From Cohaesibacter marisflavi (lineage in GTDB: Bacteria > Pseudomonadota > Alphaproteobacteria > Rhizobiales > Cohaesibacteraceae), in NCBI RefSeq assembly GCF_900115225.1, contig NZ_FOVR01000008.1:1-64000 (forward strand): DNA of 64,000 bases, read 5' to 3'. Below, piece after piece: positions 9,369 through 17,776 of the stretch. A program made the position numbers and the translations under genes. The notes below the pieces were generated by a model that was not told where the DNA came from, did not search any database, and saw only the letters and a list, made by a program, of their open reading frames with translations. The first letter of the stretch is position 1. Every line of letters begins with the position of its first letter.

Positions 9369-10637
9369 TCAGCTGAGCCCTAATCGATGTCTCAAAGCGG
9401 CAATGTCATTCCATTTTACACCGGGCTTGAGTTTGCTGATCTCAAGAGAGACGGAACCATCGGGCTGATCACTGATATCAACGGCGGCAAGCAGGGCAAA
9501 TTCCTCGGCGAGTCGCATGCCATAGGATTGCGTGAAGGTGCCAAGATGCTTCATTGATTTCTGAGAGGCGATATCAGGTGTCTGCGCGATGGCTTGCGCT
9601 TTTCTCTTTAATGCCGCGCTCAGGTTGGACTGTTTGTCGCCCGTCATGAGACTGTCGATGGCCTGATACCCTGCTTCAACACGCCGGGAGGTGTCTGGCG
9701 CATAGTTCAGCTGCACCGGAGCCATGCTCGCCAGTTCCAGAGGCGCGGCAACATTGCCCATGCCTTCGGGCGGGAAATAGCCATCTCCTACGAGATCCAC
9801 CGGAGCCCAGCCAGACGTTGGTGCCTGGGCAAGATCAACCGGGCTTGGGCTCGGCGCAAAGGCTGTTGCGTCCGGCGCCCCCAATTGTGGCAGGTGAGCC
9901 AACAGGAAGTTGGAAGACTGCCTTTGCGGCTTCGATTTGGGAACAGACGCAGACGCCATCATTACAGGTGCCTCAGAGCCAGTAGTGCCACCACCGGTTG
10001 GCAGGTTTTTGCGGTCGTTGCCGATTGGTTGGCCCTTGTCCCTGAAGGAATCCTCCAAGAATGCTGTGTCGTGACCATCCATGCGCGCCCTGCCCACATA
10101 TTGAACGCGAACATTGGTGATGCCATCATTGATGAAATCAAGCTTCTGAGCCACGCGTTTGGACAAATCGATGATGCGGTTATGCGCATAAGGGCCGCGA
10201 TCGTTGACGCGGACCAGAGTCGACTTGCCATTTTTGAGGTTGGTGACCCGCACATAAGAAGGAAGTGGTAACGTCGGATGTGCCCCTGTCAGCGAGTTCA
10301 TATCAAAAATTTCGCCATTGGCCGTCAACCGGCCATGGAAATCGTCACCATACCAAGAGGCCTTCCCTGTCTTGTTATAAGACGGTTGATGCTTGGGCAC
10401 ATAGGTTCTGCCGGCTACCTTGTAAGGTTTGCCGATTTTGTAAGAGCCACCACCCTTGCGGAAATCACCCTTCTTCGTCGCGACGCGCGCACTGGCAGAA
10501 ACGCCGTATTTGGGATCAACTTTGCTTTTACTCGATCCTGAGCAGCCCGAGAGCGCGATGCCTGCTACGCCAAGAAGCGTCAGAACCATGCCCGTGCGGC
10601 AATTTTTTCGATTTGAAAACAGCACTTCAAACCCCAT
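9369..10637 (-). CDS. rlpA: RlpA-family septal ring lytic transglycosylase (lipoprotein)
   Basis: An outer-membrane lipoprotein with a double-psi beta-barrel. Family members cleave naked glycan at septa. The catalytic domain is clear: KASWYGDDFHGRLTANGEIFD, then HPTLPLPSYVRVTNLKNGKS and VRVNDRGPYAHNRIIDLS, holding the Glu, Asp and His positions of the active site. The N-terminus has a lipobox, ALSGC. I prefer ATG 10637 because AAAGAAG lies 6 bases upstream; upstream in-frame ATGs at 10691 and 10775 are possible. The long Pro/Ala-rich middle is low complexity. The C-terminus (about 70 residues) is not a recognisable SPOR domain. Confidence 0.88.
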   Translation of the reverse strand: MGFEVLFSNRKNCRTGMVLTLLGVAGIALSGCSGSSKSKVDPKYGVSASARVATKKGDFRKGGGSYKIGKPYKVAGRTYVPKHQPSYNKTGKASWYGDDFHGRLTANGEIFDMNSLTGAHPTLPLPSYVRVTNLKNGKSTLVRVNDRGPYAHNRIIDLSKRVAQKLDFINDGITNVRVQYVGRARMDGHDTAFLEDSFRDKGQPIGNDRKNLPTGGGTTGSEAPVMMASASVPKSKPQRQSSNFLLAHLPQLGAPDATAFAPSPSPVDLAQAPTSGWAPVDLVGDGYFPPEGMGNVAAPLELASMAPVQLNYAPDTSRRVEAGYQAIDSLMTGDKQSNLSAALKRKAQAIAQTPDIASQKSMKHLGTFTQSYGMRLAEEFALLAAVDISDQPDGSVSLEISKLKPGVKWNDIAALRHRLGLS

Positions 10638-11025
10638 TGATGGCTTCTTTAAAAGCGGGATCCGCTTGTCTTTATGGAATGTCGACTTCATTTTGGCATG
10701 TCGACAAAACTCATCATGTTGACGCCGGCTTTCACTCGAAGTTGTTTTACCCCTAATCATCAAGGTTAACAACACAAGCTGTGCCTATTTCTACGACGAT
10801 AGCTCGCAAAAGTTCAATATTTACGAAAATGGCTGATATTGCCAGAGAAAATAGACTATTCCGTCTATCGTGGTAAAGGGAGTGTAAAGCGATGGTGGCA
10901 AAAATGTGGTCGCGATTAAGATAATGCACTTAACTCGTGCATTTTGCTTGCCGATCAGGTGTTGTACCCAGATAGATATACGCAATGACGGGGCTTGATC
11001 GTCTATTTTTCAACAGCATGGCACG

Positions 11026-11053
11026 AACAATTGCAAGAAGGCTTGCAATTGTT
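11026..11053. other. Perfect 12-bp hairpin upstream of tRNA-Ser
   Basis: AACAATTGCAAG and CTTGCAATTGTT flank a 4-base loop (AAGG), 40 bp before the tRNA. No U-tract follows on either strand. It could be a processing signal, a small-RNA end or a protein site. Confidence 0.4.
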
Positions 11054-11092
11054 TGAAAATAGCGGCAAAAGGGCTCCCAACCACATGACGCC

Positions 11093-11180
11093 GGAGGGGT
11101 GGCAGAGTGGTCGATTGCGGCGGTCTTGAAAACCGTTGGGCTTCACGGTCCCGGGGGTTCGAATCCCTCCCCCTCCGCCA
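11093..11180 (+). tRNA. tRNA-Ser (anticodon UGA)
   Basis: A class II tRNA of 88 bases including an encoded CCA. The acceptor GGAGGGG (11093-11099) pairs with CCCCTCC (11170-11176), followed by discriminator G and CCA. The anticodon loop CTTGAAA gives TGA, which reads UCA and related Ser codons. A long variable arm (around GGGCTTCACGGTCCC) and the T loop GGTTCGAATCC are present. An AT-rich accessory patch starts directly after the 3' end, so the tRNA may have served as an integration target. No duplicated 3' end was found. Confidence 0.97.
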
Positions 11181-11229
11181 TTTTCTTTTCAGTAATTGAA
11201 ATATTATTCTTTCTAGAAAATTTGGCATT

Positions 11230-11829
11230 TTATTCACCTATATTACATTTTTTTATTGTTCTGTTTAAGTAATTGACTATTTTTCTGTTTTTTTTATTGT
11301 TGATATTTTTTAGCGCAATAAAGTTGTATGATTGATAGTATTCATTTTCATTTGAGCAGTATACTATTTCACTTATACTTATTTTTTTGTTTGTATTTAG
11401 TGAATTTATTTCTTCTAGGTCAAATTTCTCATTATTTATTTTGTAATTATGTATTATATTTTTTCTTTTTGTTTTGTAATCTTTTACTATTTTTGAAATA
11501 GTTTTATTGTATTCATTGCTGAATTTGATAAAAATAGTGTCTTTAATTATATTTAACGCTTCTATATCTGTAAAGTAGAAGGTTTCATTAATTTCTTTTT
11601 TCTCTCCGTTGAAATTACAATTTATTTTTCTTGATCTTTTTATTCTGAGAGCGCATTTGCTTATTTCTAATTCGCATATATAGTTTTTTGGGCATCTTAG
11701 CGAATTTTGAATTTCAAATATTGTACTATTATTTATATTTTCTTGAGAAAATGAATTGCTCGAGAATATAATTTTCGAGATTAAAGAGAAAATAAATAAA
11801 ATATATTTGGTGCACACTTTACTTTGCAT
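11230..11829 (-). CDS. AT-rich secreted orphan protein
   Basis: A 199-residue protein I do not recognise. It starts with a Sec-type signal peptide (KYILFIFSLISKIIFSS, likely cleavage at SFS-QE). The mature part is rich in Asn, Lys, Ile and Glu and has five Cys (RCPKNYICELEISKCALR, later YCSNEN and KKCNIG) that could form disulfides. Base composition is extremely AT-rich, quite unlike both neighbours, so recent acquisition is likely. The frame is clean over 600 bases in AT-rich DNA, and GGAGGAAA lies just upstream of the ATG, so it is probably a real gene. Function unknown. Confidence 0.6.
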   Translation of the reverse strand: MQSKVCTKYILFIFSLISKIIFSSNSFSQENINNSTIFEIQNSLRCPKNYICELEISKCALRIKRSRKINCNFNGEKKEINETFYFTDIEALNIIKDTIFIKFSNEYNKTISKIVKDYKTKRKNIIHNYKINNEKFDLEEINSLNTNKKISISEIVYCSNENEYYQSYNFIALKNINNKKNRKIVNYLNRTIKKCNIGE

Positions 11830-11941
11830 AGTTTCCTCCGAGCGTTCTAAATCCCATTTTGCGCATAAAGCGGTCGTTTTGGGCTGGGCGGATATCTGAA
11901 GTTATATGGAATAGCAGATGTTTGGCGCCGATTTGATCTGA

Positions 11942-12240
11942 CTATTGCTTAATCCCCCTCACTAAACGAATGGCTACTTTCCCGCCGAGAAGGCTACGTC
12001 TGATGGATTGGGTGACATGGATGACGTGGACTGTGGTGAGTAAGATTTCTGTACCGACATAATACTCCCCTGCCGCAGCGTAGAGATATCCAACGGGTTT
12101 TTCATTTGCTTCTGCCAAAATCGAAATAAGATTGGGATGCTCTTCGTTTACGCCAAGTCTCTGAGCTGCTTGTCGAACGCTTAGGCAGATGCGTCCGTTG
12201 AGATTGTTGTTCGGTCCGTGCCATTCGAGCTTCAGCCAAG
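11942..12240 (-). pseudogene. Decayed chimeric fragment: HTH-protein and acetyltransferase-like pieces
   Basis: Minus-strand translation without a start gives HAWLKLEWHGPNNNLNGRI and LSVRQAAQRLGVN. These resemble the middle of a widespread HTH protein of mobile regions. The same frame continues as HPNLISILAEANEKPVGYLY and IRRSLLGGKVAIRLVRGI, which looks like the central strands of a GNAT acetyltransferase. The frame ends at 11942. Neither half is complete and no start codon fits, so I read it as an end-to-end fusion of two gene remnants. The identification rests on motif memory and is tentative. Confidence 0.4.
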
Positions 12241-12244
12241 CATG

Positions 12245-12510
12245 TGCTATGTTGATGAAACCTATATCAAGGTGTGCGGGTTCTGGAAATATCTATATCG
12301 GGCTATGGACAATTACAGGAACCCGGTTGATTTTTCTGCCTAGAGCCAAGAGAGATCTTGGTGCGTATTCAGCACGACGTTCAAGGGCGAACCGCTTCTG
12401 TCTACGGGCACATTGGTACAGACGGTGCCAACTCCTCTTCGGACTTCAAAAACTAACGCAGCATCAAAATGAAGCAGATCTCAGGACAAATAGGACCTGC
12501 TAAAAACTCT
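12245..12510 (+). pseudogene. IS6-family transposase remnant
   Basis: Plus-strand translation gives YVDETYIKVCGFWKYLYRAM, then DNYRNPVDF. These match the catalytic-core segment of IS6-family transposases, with the DE[T]YIKV box carrying the second catalytic Asp. A stop follows and the match continues in another frame (RAKRDLGA, then IGTDGANS). Frameshifts and missing ends show decay. It directly abuts the chimeric fragment on the opposite strand. Confidence 0.65.
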
Positions 12511-12534
12511 GCGACGGGCTCCTTCATCCTCTCA

Positions 12535-13290
12535 TCATGCTGAAATGTCCAACGACAGGCTTTCGCGCAGCATGTTGCGATAGCGCGACAGAGCCCCTTC
12601 GAGATGCGTCTTCATGGCACTTTCTGCGGCTTCCGCGTCGCCGTCGACGATAGCCTGCAAAATAATGGCATGTTCGCGATGAAGATGCGGATTCGGATGG
12701 ATCTTGCGTCGATCAAGCGCGCCGGTCAGATCTTTTCGCGGAATGATACCGGGGCGTATCATGGCCAAAAATTGCGGGAAACGTTTGTTCTGCGTTGCGA
12801 CCGCGATCTCATAATGAAACTGGAAGTCCGCTTCATAAGGCCATTCATCAGCAGCCATCGCCTCGCCGACAACGGCGTGAGCTTTCAGAATATTCTCCAA
12901 TTGAGCAGAAGACCGACGAGCAGCTGCAAGTCCTGCGGAACGAATTTCAAAAGCGGAGCGCATTTCCAACAGCTCGATCACTTCAGATATTCTATCCGGG
13001 GAAAGATCGGAGAATGGATGATTCTGACGCGCATTGCGAGGGTCGAGAACGAACACCCCTGCCCCTTTGCGTGCCTCCACCAGACCATCAGAACGCAAAA
13101 TGGCAATAGCCTCTCTAACGACGGTTCTGCTTACCTCAAACCGTTTCCCCAGATCTGCTTCGCTCGGCAAGCGATCGCCAGGAACAAATTTTGTCGAAGC
13201 AATTTCTTGTCGGAGAAGCTCGCTGATCCGGCTGACCAAAGTCTGTGATTTGCCACTTTTTTGCTTTTTGCCGTCTTGCTCCGCTTCCAT
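12535..13290 (-). CDS. GntR/FadR-family transcriptional regulator
   Basis: A 251-residue repressor with an N-terminal winged helix (PGDRLPSEADLGKRFEVSRT, then VVREAIAILRSDGLVEARKG, about residues 35-80). A C-terminal FCD ligand domain follows. The usual metal-binding Asp and His of FCD domains are present (DFQFHYEIA, HREHAIILQAI, AMKTHLEG). It is divergent from the enolase-superfamily gene. FadR-type sites of the form TGT-N3-ACA stand before that gene, before the binding-protein gene and before the permease operon, so it most likely controls all three. The inducer would be the transported sugar acid or related compound, which is unknown. Confidence 0.92.
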   Translation of the reverse strand: MEAEQDGKKQKSGKSQTLVSRISELLRQEIASTKFVPGDRLPSEADLGKRFEVSRTVVREAIAILRSDGLVEARKGAGVFVLDPRNARQNHPFSDLSPDRISEVIELLEMRSAFEIRSAGLAAARRSSAQLENILKAHAVVGEAMAADEWPYEADFQFHYEIAVATQNKRFPQFLAMIRPGIIPRKDLTGALDRRKIHPNPHLHREHAIILQAIVDGDAEAAESAMKTHLEGALSRYRNMLRESLSLDISA

Positions 13291-13525
13291 CTTTCACCTT
13301 TCACAAAACCAAATCTGTATGCCTGATTTTCAATCAATATGACTATTTATCATATTTTTCAGCACATTCAATTTCTCTTCTGGTGAAGTGTCTCTGAAAT
13401 TTTTAGATTCCTGTCATTTTTCGTGTCAAAAGCGACAGAAGCCCATCAGGCAGGCCTGAAAATCTGCTGTTTGAACAGCTTAATGCGAAATCTATCGAAA
13501 ATCTATATGAAAGATATTAATAATC

Positions 13526-13534
13526 TGTATGACA
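13526..13534. promoter_or_regulatory. Candidate GntR operator, enolase-superfamily gene
   Basis: TGTATGACA inside AATCTGTATGACAAAT, 84 bp before the ATG at 13618. It fits the FadR-subfamily core GT-N3-AC. The wider ATCTGTATGACA recurs inverted at 20635-20646. A weaker variant, ATCTGTATGCC, sits at 13313 near the regulator's own start. Confidence 0.6.
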
Positions 13535-13617
13535 AATATTGACGTACTTTGAAAATTCCCTTAACAATGAAAAATACAGAATGATAGCCACCAGAAGGCT
13601 ACGGGAAGGTCTTGCTC

Positions 13618-14766
13618 ATGATTATTACTGATGTCTCAGTCTCGGTCTTTTCAACCACCACACGCCGCCATTCGGACAGCGCAGGTCATGGGCACCCCGG
13701 ACCGGCTCACAAAGTGCAGCAAGCGATGTTGACGATCAACACGGAAGATGGTCATCAGGGTTACTCTTTCTGCCCTCCAGAAATCGTGCGGCCCCATATT
13801 CTCGAGAAATTTGTCAAGAAGGTGCTGATAGGCCAGGACTACCGGGATCGCGAGCGTCTGTGGCAGGACTTGGCCCACTGGCAACGCGGCTCTGCTGCAC
13901 AGCTTACTGACAGAACGCTGGCTGTGGTTGATTGCGCGCTCTGGGACTTGGCTGGCCGCACACTCAATCAGCCGGTTTATAAACTCCTCGGCGGCTATCG
14001 CGACAAGATGCCTGCTTATGGGTCGATTATGTGTGGTGATGAGCTGGAAGGCGGACTGGCGACGCCGGAAGATTATGCCCGATTTGCTGAGAAACTCGTG
14101 AAGCGCGGCTACAAGGGCATCAAGCTTCACACCTGGATGCCACCAGTTAGCTGGGCTCCAAACGTCAAGATGGATCTCAAAGCCTGCGCAGCGGTTCGTG
14201 AAGCCGTAGGCCCTGATTTCAGCTTGATGATTGACGCGTTTCATTGGTATTCGCGCGCGGATGCATTGGCGTTGGGGCGTGGCCTCGAGCAACTTGGCTT
14301 TGACTGGATAGAAGAGCCACTCGACGAGCAATCTCTCTCTTCCTATAAATGGCTGGCAGACAACCTCGAGATTCCCGTTCTGGGGCCGGAAAGTGCGGCT
14401 GGCAAGCACTGGCACCGAGCGGAATGGGTGCGCTTCGGCGCATGTGATATTCTGCGCACTGGCGTTAATGATGTTGGCGGCATAACACCAGCCATCAAAA
14501 CGATGCGCATGGCCGAGTGTTTCGGCATGAATTGCGAAGTGCATGGCAATACGGCGATGAACCTGCATGTCGTAGCAGCTTCAAAAAACTGTCGTTGGTA
14601 TGAACGTGGCCTATTGCATCCATTCCTCGAATATGACGACGGGTTTGACTATCTGAAATCCCTGTCCGATCCAATGGATGAGGATGGATTTGTGCAGGTA
14701 CCAGACCGTCCTGGTTTGGGCGAAGACATCGACTTCGACTTTATCGAAAACAATCGCGTTCAATGA
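13618..14766 (+). CDS. Enolase-superfamily enzyme (mandelate racemase/acid-sugar dehydratase type)
   Basis: A cytoplasmic enzyme expected to remove an alpha proton from a sugar acid or related carboxylate. The 382-residue protein has an N-terminal capping domain and a C-terminal barrel. The barrel carries Mg ligands in LMIDAFHWY (Asp), DWIEEPLDE (Glu) and LGPESAAG (Glu), and a His-Asp dyad in GVNDVGG and CEVHGNT. The usual KxK catalytic segment reads KGIKLHTW, so the second Lys is replaced by His, as in some dehydratase subgroups. ATG 13618 is the start, with GGGAAGG upstream; a TTG two codons earlier is less likely. It sits with a peptide/sugar ABC transporter and a GntR regulator. The substrate is not determined. 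Confidence 0.88.
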   Translation: MIITDVSVSVFSTTTRRHSDSAGHGHPGPAHKVQQAMLTINTEDGHQGYSFCPPEIVRPHILEKFVKKVLIGQDYRDRERLWQDLAHWQRGSAAQLTDRTLAVVDCALWDLAGRTLNQPVYKLLGGYRDKMPAYGSIMCGDELEGGLATPEDYARFAEKLVKRGYKGIKLHTWMPPVSWAPNVKMDLKACAAVREAVGPDFSLMIDAFHWYSRADALALGRGLEQLGFDWIEEPLDEQSLSSYKWLADNLEIPVLGPESAAGKHWHRAEWVRFGACDILRTGVNDVGGITPAIKTMRMAECFGMNCEVHGNTAMNLHVVAASKNCRWYERGLLHPFLEYDDGFDYLKSLSDPMDEDGFVQVPDRPGLGEDIDFDFIENNRVQ

Positions 14767-14915
14767 GCTTTGAGAGGGCGCTCACTTACTCCCCTCTCTG
14801 TTTGTGCAAGTTGAAGTTTAAGAAGAGGCAGAAGCTTGGAGAGAAATCTCTCTCAATGAGGAGTATCGAGTTTCTGTCCAAATCCAGGGTGCGACGCTAT
14901 GAGTGTTGACTAAAT

Positions 14916-14924
14916 TGTCAGACA
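14916..14924. promoter_or_regulatory. Candidate GntR operator, binding-protein gene
   Basis: TGTCAGACA, a TGT-N3-ACA site 57 bp upstream of the substrate-binding protein ATG. It matches the sites at 13526 and 20635. Confidence 0.5.
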
Positions 14925-14980
14925 TATTTTTAATCCGTCGTACATAGCAAGAGTATTCATGGTTACTATTGGGAGGAAAC

Positions 14981-16591
14981 ATGAAAAAACTACTCGCTAC
15001 TGTTGCTTTCAGTGCCGTTCTGTTGGCTGGCACTGCAAGCTTCAACTCTGCCGCAATGGCAGAAACACCGAAGGATCAACTCATCGTTGCGTTCAACATG
15101 AACAACGTGTTGACGATGGACCCGGCCGCCATTACAGGCGGCGAAGCGGTTCAGATTTTGAACAACGTCTATGACGCCCTTGCTCAGCTTGATCCTGAAA
15201 CGCGGCAGCTCCAACCACGCATTGCGGAAAGTTGGGATATCGCTCCTGACAATATGTCTGTGACGTTCCACCTGCGCAAGGATGCCAAATTTGCATCAGG
15301 CAATCCGGTAACGGCAGACGATGTTGCTTTTAGCTTTAAGCGCTTGCTTACACTCAATCTGGCTCAGGCATCTTATCTCAAATCCCGAGGCTTCAAATCT
15401 GAAGATGTTGACAAGTATTTCGTTGCCAAAGATGAGCATACTTTTGTCCTGAACCTGCCTAAGCTGGACGACCCGAAGCTCATCATCATGATATTGACGC
15501 AGGCTGGTCCTGGCTCCATTCTTGATTCCGAGCTCGTCAAAAGCCATGAGAAAAACGGCGACATGGGCAAAGAATGGCTAGCGAACAATTCCGCTGGCTC
15601 AGGCGCGTTTTCTCTGACCAAATGGCGCGCAAACGAGTATGTCATTCTCGGCCGGAACGATGATTTCTGGGGTGGCGCTCCGGAAATGAAACGCGTGCTC
15701 ATGCGCCATCTGCCTGAGTCTCAAACTCAGCGGCTAGGCCTTGAACAGGGCGATCTTGATATCGGCTTCTCGCTTGCCGCAGCAGACCTTAAGGCGCTCA
15801 AGGAAAAATCAGCTCTGACCATCAACTCAGTACCCAGCGTGGGGTTCTACTATCTCGCCGTGTCCATGAAGGATGAACGGTTTGCCAAACCGAAAGTTCG
15901 AGAAGCCCTGCGTTATCTGATTGACTACAAAGGCATCAACGAGACGATCATGTCATTCTTCGGTGTTCAGCGTCAGCGCCCGATCAACTCCGGTGCTTTC
16001 TCGGCGATGGAGGACCCGGGGTATACATTGGATGTCGCAAAGGCCAAGAGCTTGCTTGCTGACGCTGGTTATCCGGACGGATTTGATACAACCATTCGTG
16101 TAATCTCAACCCAGCAGTTCCTCGATTCAGCGACGGCCATTCAGTCCACGTTGGCACAGGCTGGTATCAATGCTGAAATCATTACTGGCGGTGGCAGCCA
16201 GATCTATGGTGCCATGCGCAACCGTGATTTTGAATTGCTCGTTGGGCGCGGCGGCGGTGGCCAGTTCCCGCATCCAGATAGCAACCTCCGCGCATTGGTC
16301 TACAATCCGAATAATGCTGACGAGGCTAAGCTGACCAATTATCAGGGCTGGCGTACCAGCTTCTTCAGTGAAGAACTCAACAGCATAATTGAGAAAGCTT
16401 TGGTTGAACCCGATCAGGCCAAACAGACCGAGCTATACAAGGACGTTCAGATTAAAATGGACAAGGAAATCATTCCGTCTATCCAACCATTCTCGGAACG
16501 CGTCGTGACCGCAGCATATCAGGCCAATGTCAAGAATGTGATCGTTGACCCATGGGTTTGCCGCTTTGAAAACGTCACGAAGACTCAATAA
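14981..16591 (+). CDS. Family 5 ABC transporter substrate-binding protein
   Basis: A periplasmic binding protein of the Dpp/Opp/Nik class, 536 residues. The start is ATG 14981 with GGGAGGAA five bases upstream. It carries a clear signal peptide (MKKLLATVAFSAVLLAGTA, cleavage near AMA-ETPKD). The family signature region appears as IAESWDIAPDNMSVTFHLRK, DAKFASGNPVTADDVAFSFK, and later VREALRYLIDY. It feeds the permease/ATPase set encoded convergently at 17024-20559. Despite the peptide-transporter family name, members next to sugar-acid enzymes often carry sugars or their oligomers. Confidence 0.93.
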   Translation: MKKLLATVAFSAVLLAGTASFNSAAMAETPKDQLIVAFNMNNVLTMDPAAITGGEAVQILNNVYDALAQLDPETRQLQPRIAESWDIAPDNMSVTFHLRKDAKFASGNPVTADDVAFSFKRLLTLNLAQASYLKSRGFKSEDVDKYFVAKDEHTFVLNLPKLDDPKLIIMILTQAGPGSILDSELVKSHEKNGDMGKEWLANNSAGSGAFSLTKWRANEYVILGRNDDFWGGAPEMKRVLMRHLPESQTQRLGLEQGDLDIGFSLAAADLKALKEKSALTINSVPSVGFYYLAVSMKDERFAKPKVREALRYLIDYKGINETIMSFFGVQRQRPINSGAFSAMEDPGYTLDVAKAKSLLADAGYPDGFDTTIRVISTQQFLDSATAIQSTLAQAGINAEIITGGGSQIYGAMRNRDFELLVGRGGGGQFPHPDSNLRALVYNPNNADEAKLTNYQGWRTSFFSEELNSIIEKALVEPDQAKQTELYKDVQIKMDKEIIPSIQPFSERVVTAAYQANVKNVIVDPWVCRFENVTKTQ

Positions 16592-16624
16592 ACCTCCAAG
16601 ACGTACAAAATAGCAACCACACTG

Positions 16625-16656
16625 AAAGAGCGTATCTTACGGTACGCTCTTTTTTT
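16625..16656 (+). terminator. Rho-independent terminator after binding-protein gene
   Basis: AAAGAGCGTA, an 8-nt loop and TACGCTCTTT followed by a run of T, 34 bp after the stop codon. A textbook intrinsic terminator. Confidence 0.9.
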
Positions 16657-16934
16657 GTCTCGCTTGAGGATTTCCAGCCGGTTGCTGAATGGTCGGCGCC
16701 CAACACCTCCTGATGACGACGGAGCCATCGAAAAAGAAGCAACGGGTGTGTGTCTCTTAGTGGCTGGCGAGGATGTGGGGTGCTAGAAAGTGGGGAGCTG
16801 GCCATCGCTTCGTTCGTGCGGATGCAATTATTGTCCAGAAGGTGATGCCGGAGAGGACGCTACTGCACTGATGACTATGGATGATTTTGAAAAGAAATGG
16901 TGCAAGTGTCATTGATCATTTCCGAGACATTTTC

Positions 16935-16965
16935 GATAGGGCAAGTGCAGCGCCCTTGCCCTATC
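16935..16965. terminator. Possible terminator downstream of ABC operon
   Basis: GATAGGGCAAG, a 9-nt loop and CTTGCCCTATC form an 11-bp perfect stem 59 bp past the end of the ABC operon. The U-tract is weak on both strands. The roughly 280 bases between this and the upstream terminator hold no recognisable gene. Confidence 0.5.
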
Positions 16966-17023
16966 TTTGATCTTGATCCTTATCGAAGAAGCCGCCGGTG
17001 GCCATGAACCGGGATTGCGTTCT

Positions 17024-17776
17024 TTATTCTACAGTACGCTCATATTTGAGGCTTGCTGCAATCAACTCCTTGGCATAGGGCATCGCCGCTTGATTGTCCG
17101 GGATAGCTTCTCGCGGCAGAATCTCGACGATTTTTCCGCCCTGCATGACCGCGAAGCGATCACACATATGATCGACCACAGCCAGGTCATGACTGACGAT
17201 CAGATAGGTGAAGCCTTTTTCTTCCCTGAGCCGCACAAGCAAATTCAGGATTTCAGCCTGAACAGAAACATCTAGAGCGGAGGTCGGTTCATCCAACAGC
17301 AGAATATCCGGCTCAAGAATAAGGGCTCTCGCAATAGCGACACGTTGTCTTTGCCCCCCTGAGAGCTGGTGAGGATAGCGATCCAGAAAATCAACGGGTA
17401 ACCCAACATCGGTCAAAGCAGATTCCATGCGCTGCTGGTGATTGTCCAGCTTGTGGATTTTGAGAGGCTCAGACAGCGTCGTTCGCACAGAATGGCGCGG
17501 ATGAAGCGACCCGTAAGGATCCTGAAACACCATCTGGAACGTACGGCACCGTTCAAAAGCACTCATCTCTCGTACAGATGTTCCATCAATTCGGATGTCT
17601 CCGCTCCAGGAGTTGAAGAGCAACGACATGCAACGCAGTACGGTCGATTTGCCAGATCCACTTTCGCCAATCAAGCCAAAGCACTCACCCCCATTCACTT
17701 CGAAGCTTACGTCAGGCAGAATGACCGCGGAACCGAGCTGTATCCTAAGTTTATCTATTGAAACAGGTTTCATCAC
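17024..17776 (-). CDS. ABC transporter ATP-binding protein (DppF/OppF type)
   Basis: One of two nucleotide-binding subunits of the peptide/sugar importer, 250 residues. Walker A is IGESGSGKSTVLRC (about 35-48), the signature is LSGGQRQRVAIARAL (about 138) and Walker B is ILLLDEPTSALD (about 158). The switch His is in IVSHDLAVV. It overlaps the upstream DppD-like gene by 4 bp. It lacks the usual C-terminal oligopeptide extension with Cys motif and is therefore shorter than classic DppF. Confidence 0.94.
   Translation of the reverse strand: MMKPVSIDKLRIQLGSAVILPDVSFEVNGGECFGLIGESGSGKSTVLRCMSLLFNSWSGDIRIDGTSVREMSAFERCRTFQMVFQDPYGSLHPRHSVRTTLSEPLKIHKLDNHQQRMESALTDVGLPVDFLDRYPHQLSGGQRQRVAIARALILEPDILLLDEPTSALDVSVQAEILNLLVRLREEKGFTYLIVSHDLAVVDHMCDRFAVMQGGKIVEILPREAIPDNQAAMPYAKELIAASLKYERTVE

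Noticed and set aside
16660-17023. Possible transposase fragment after the binding-protein gene
   Set aside because: All frames are broken and no catalytic motif is visible.
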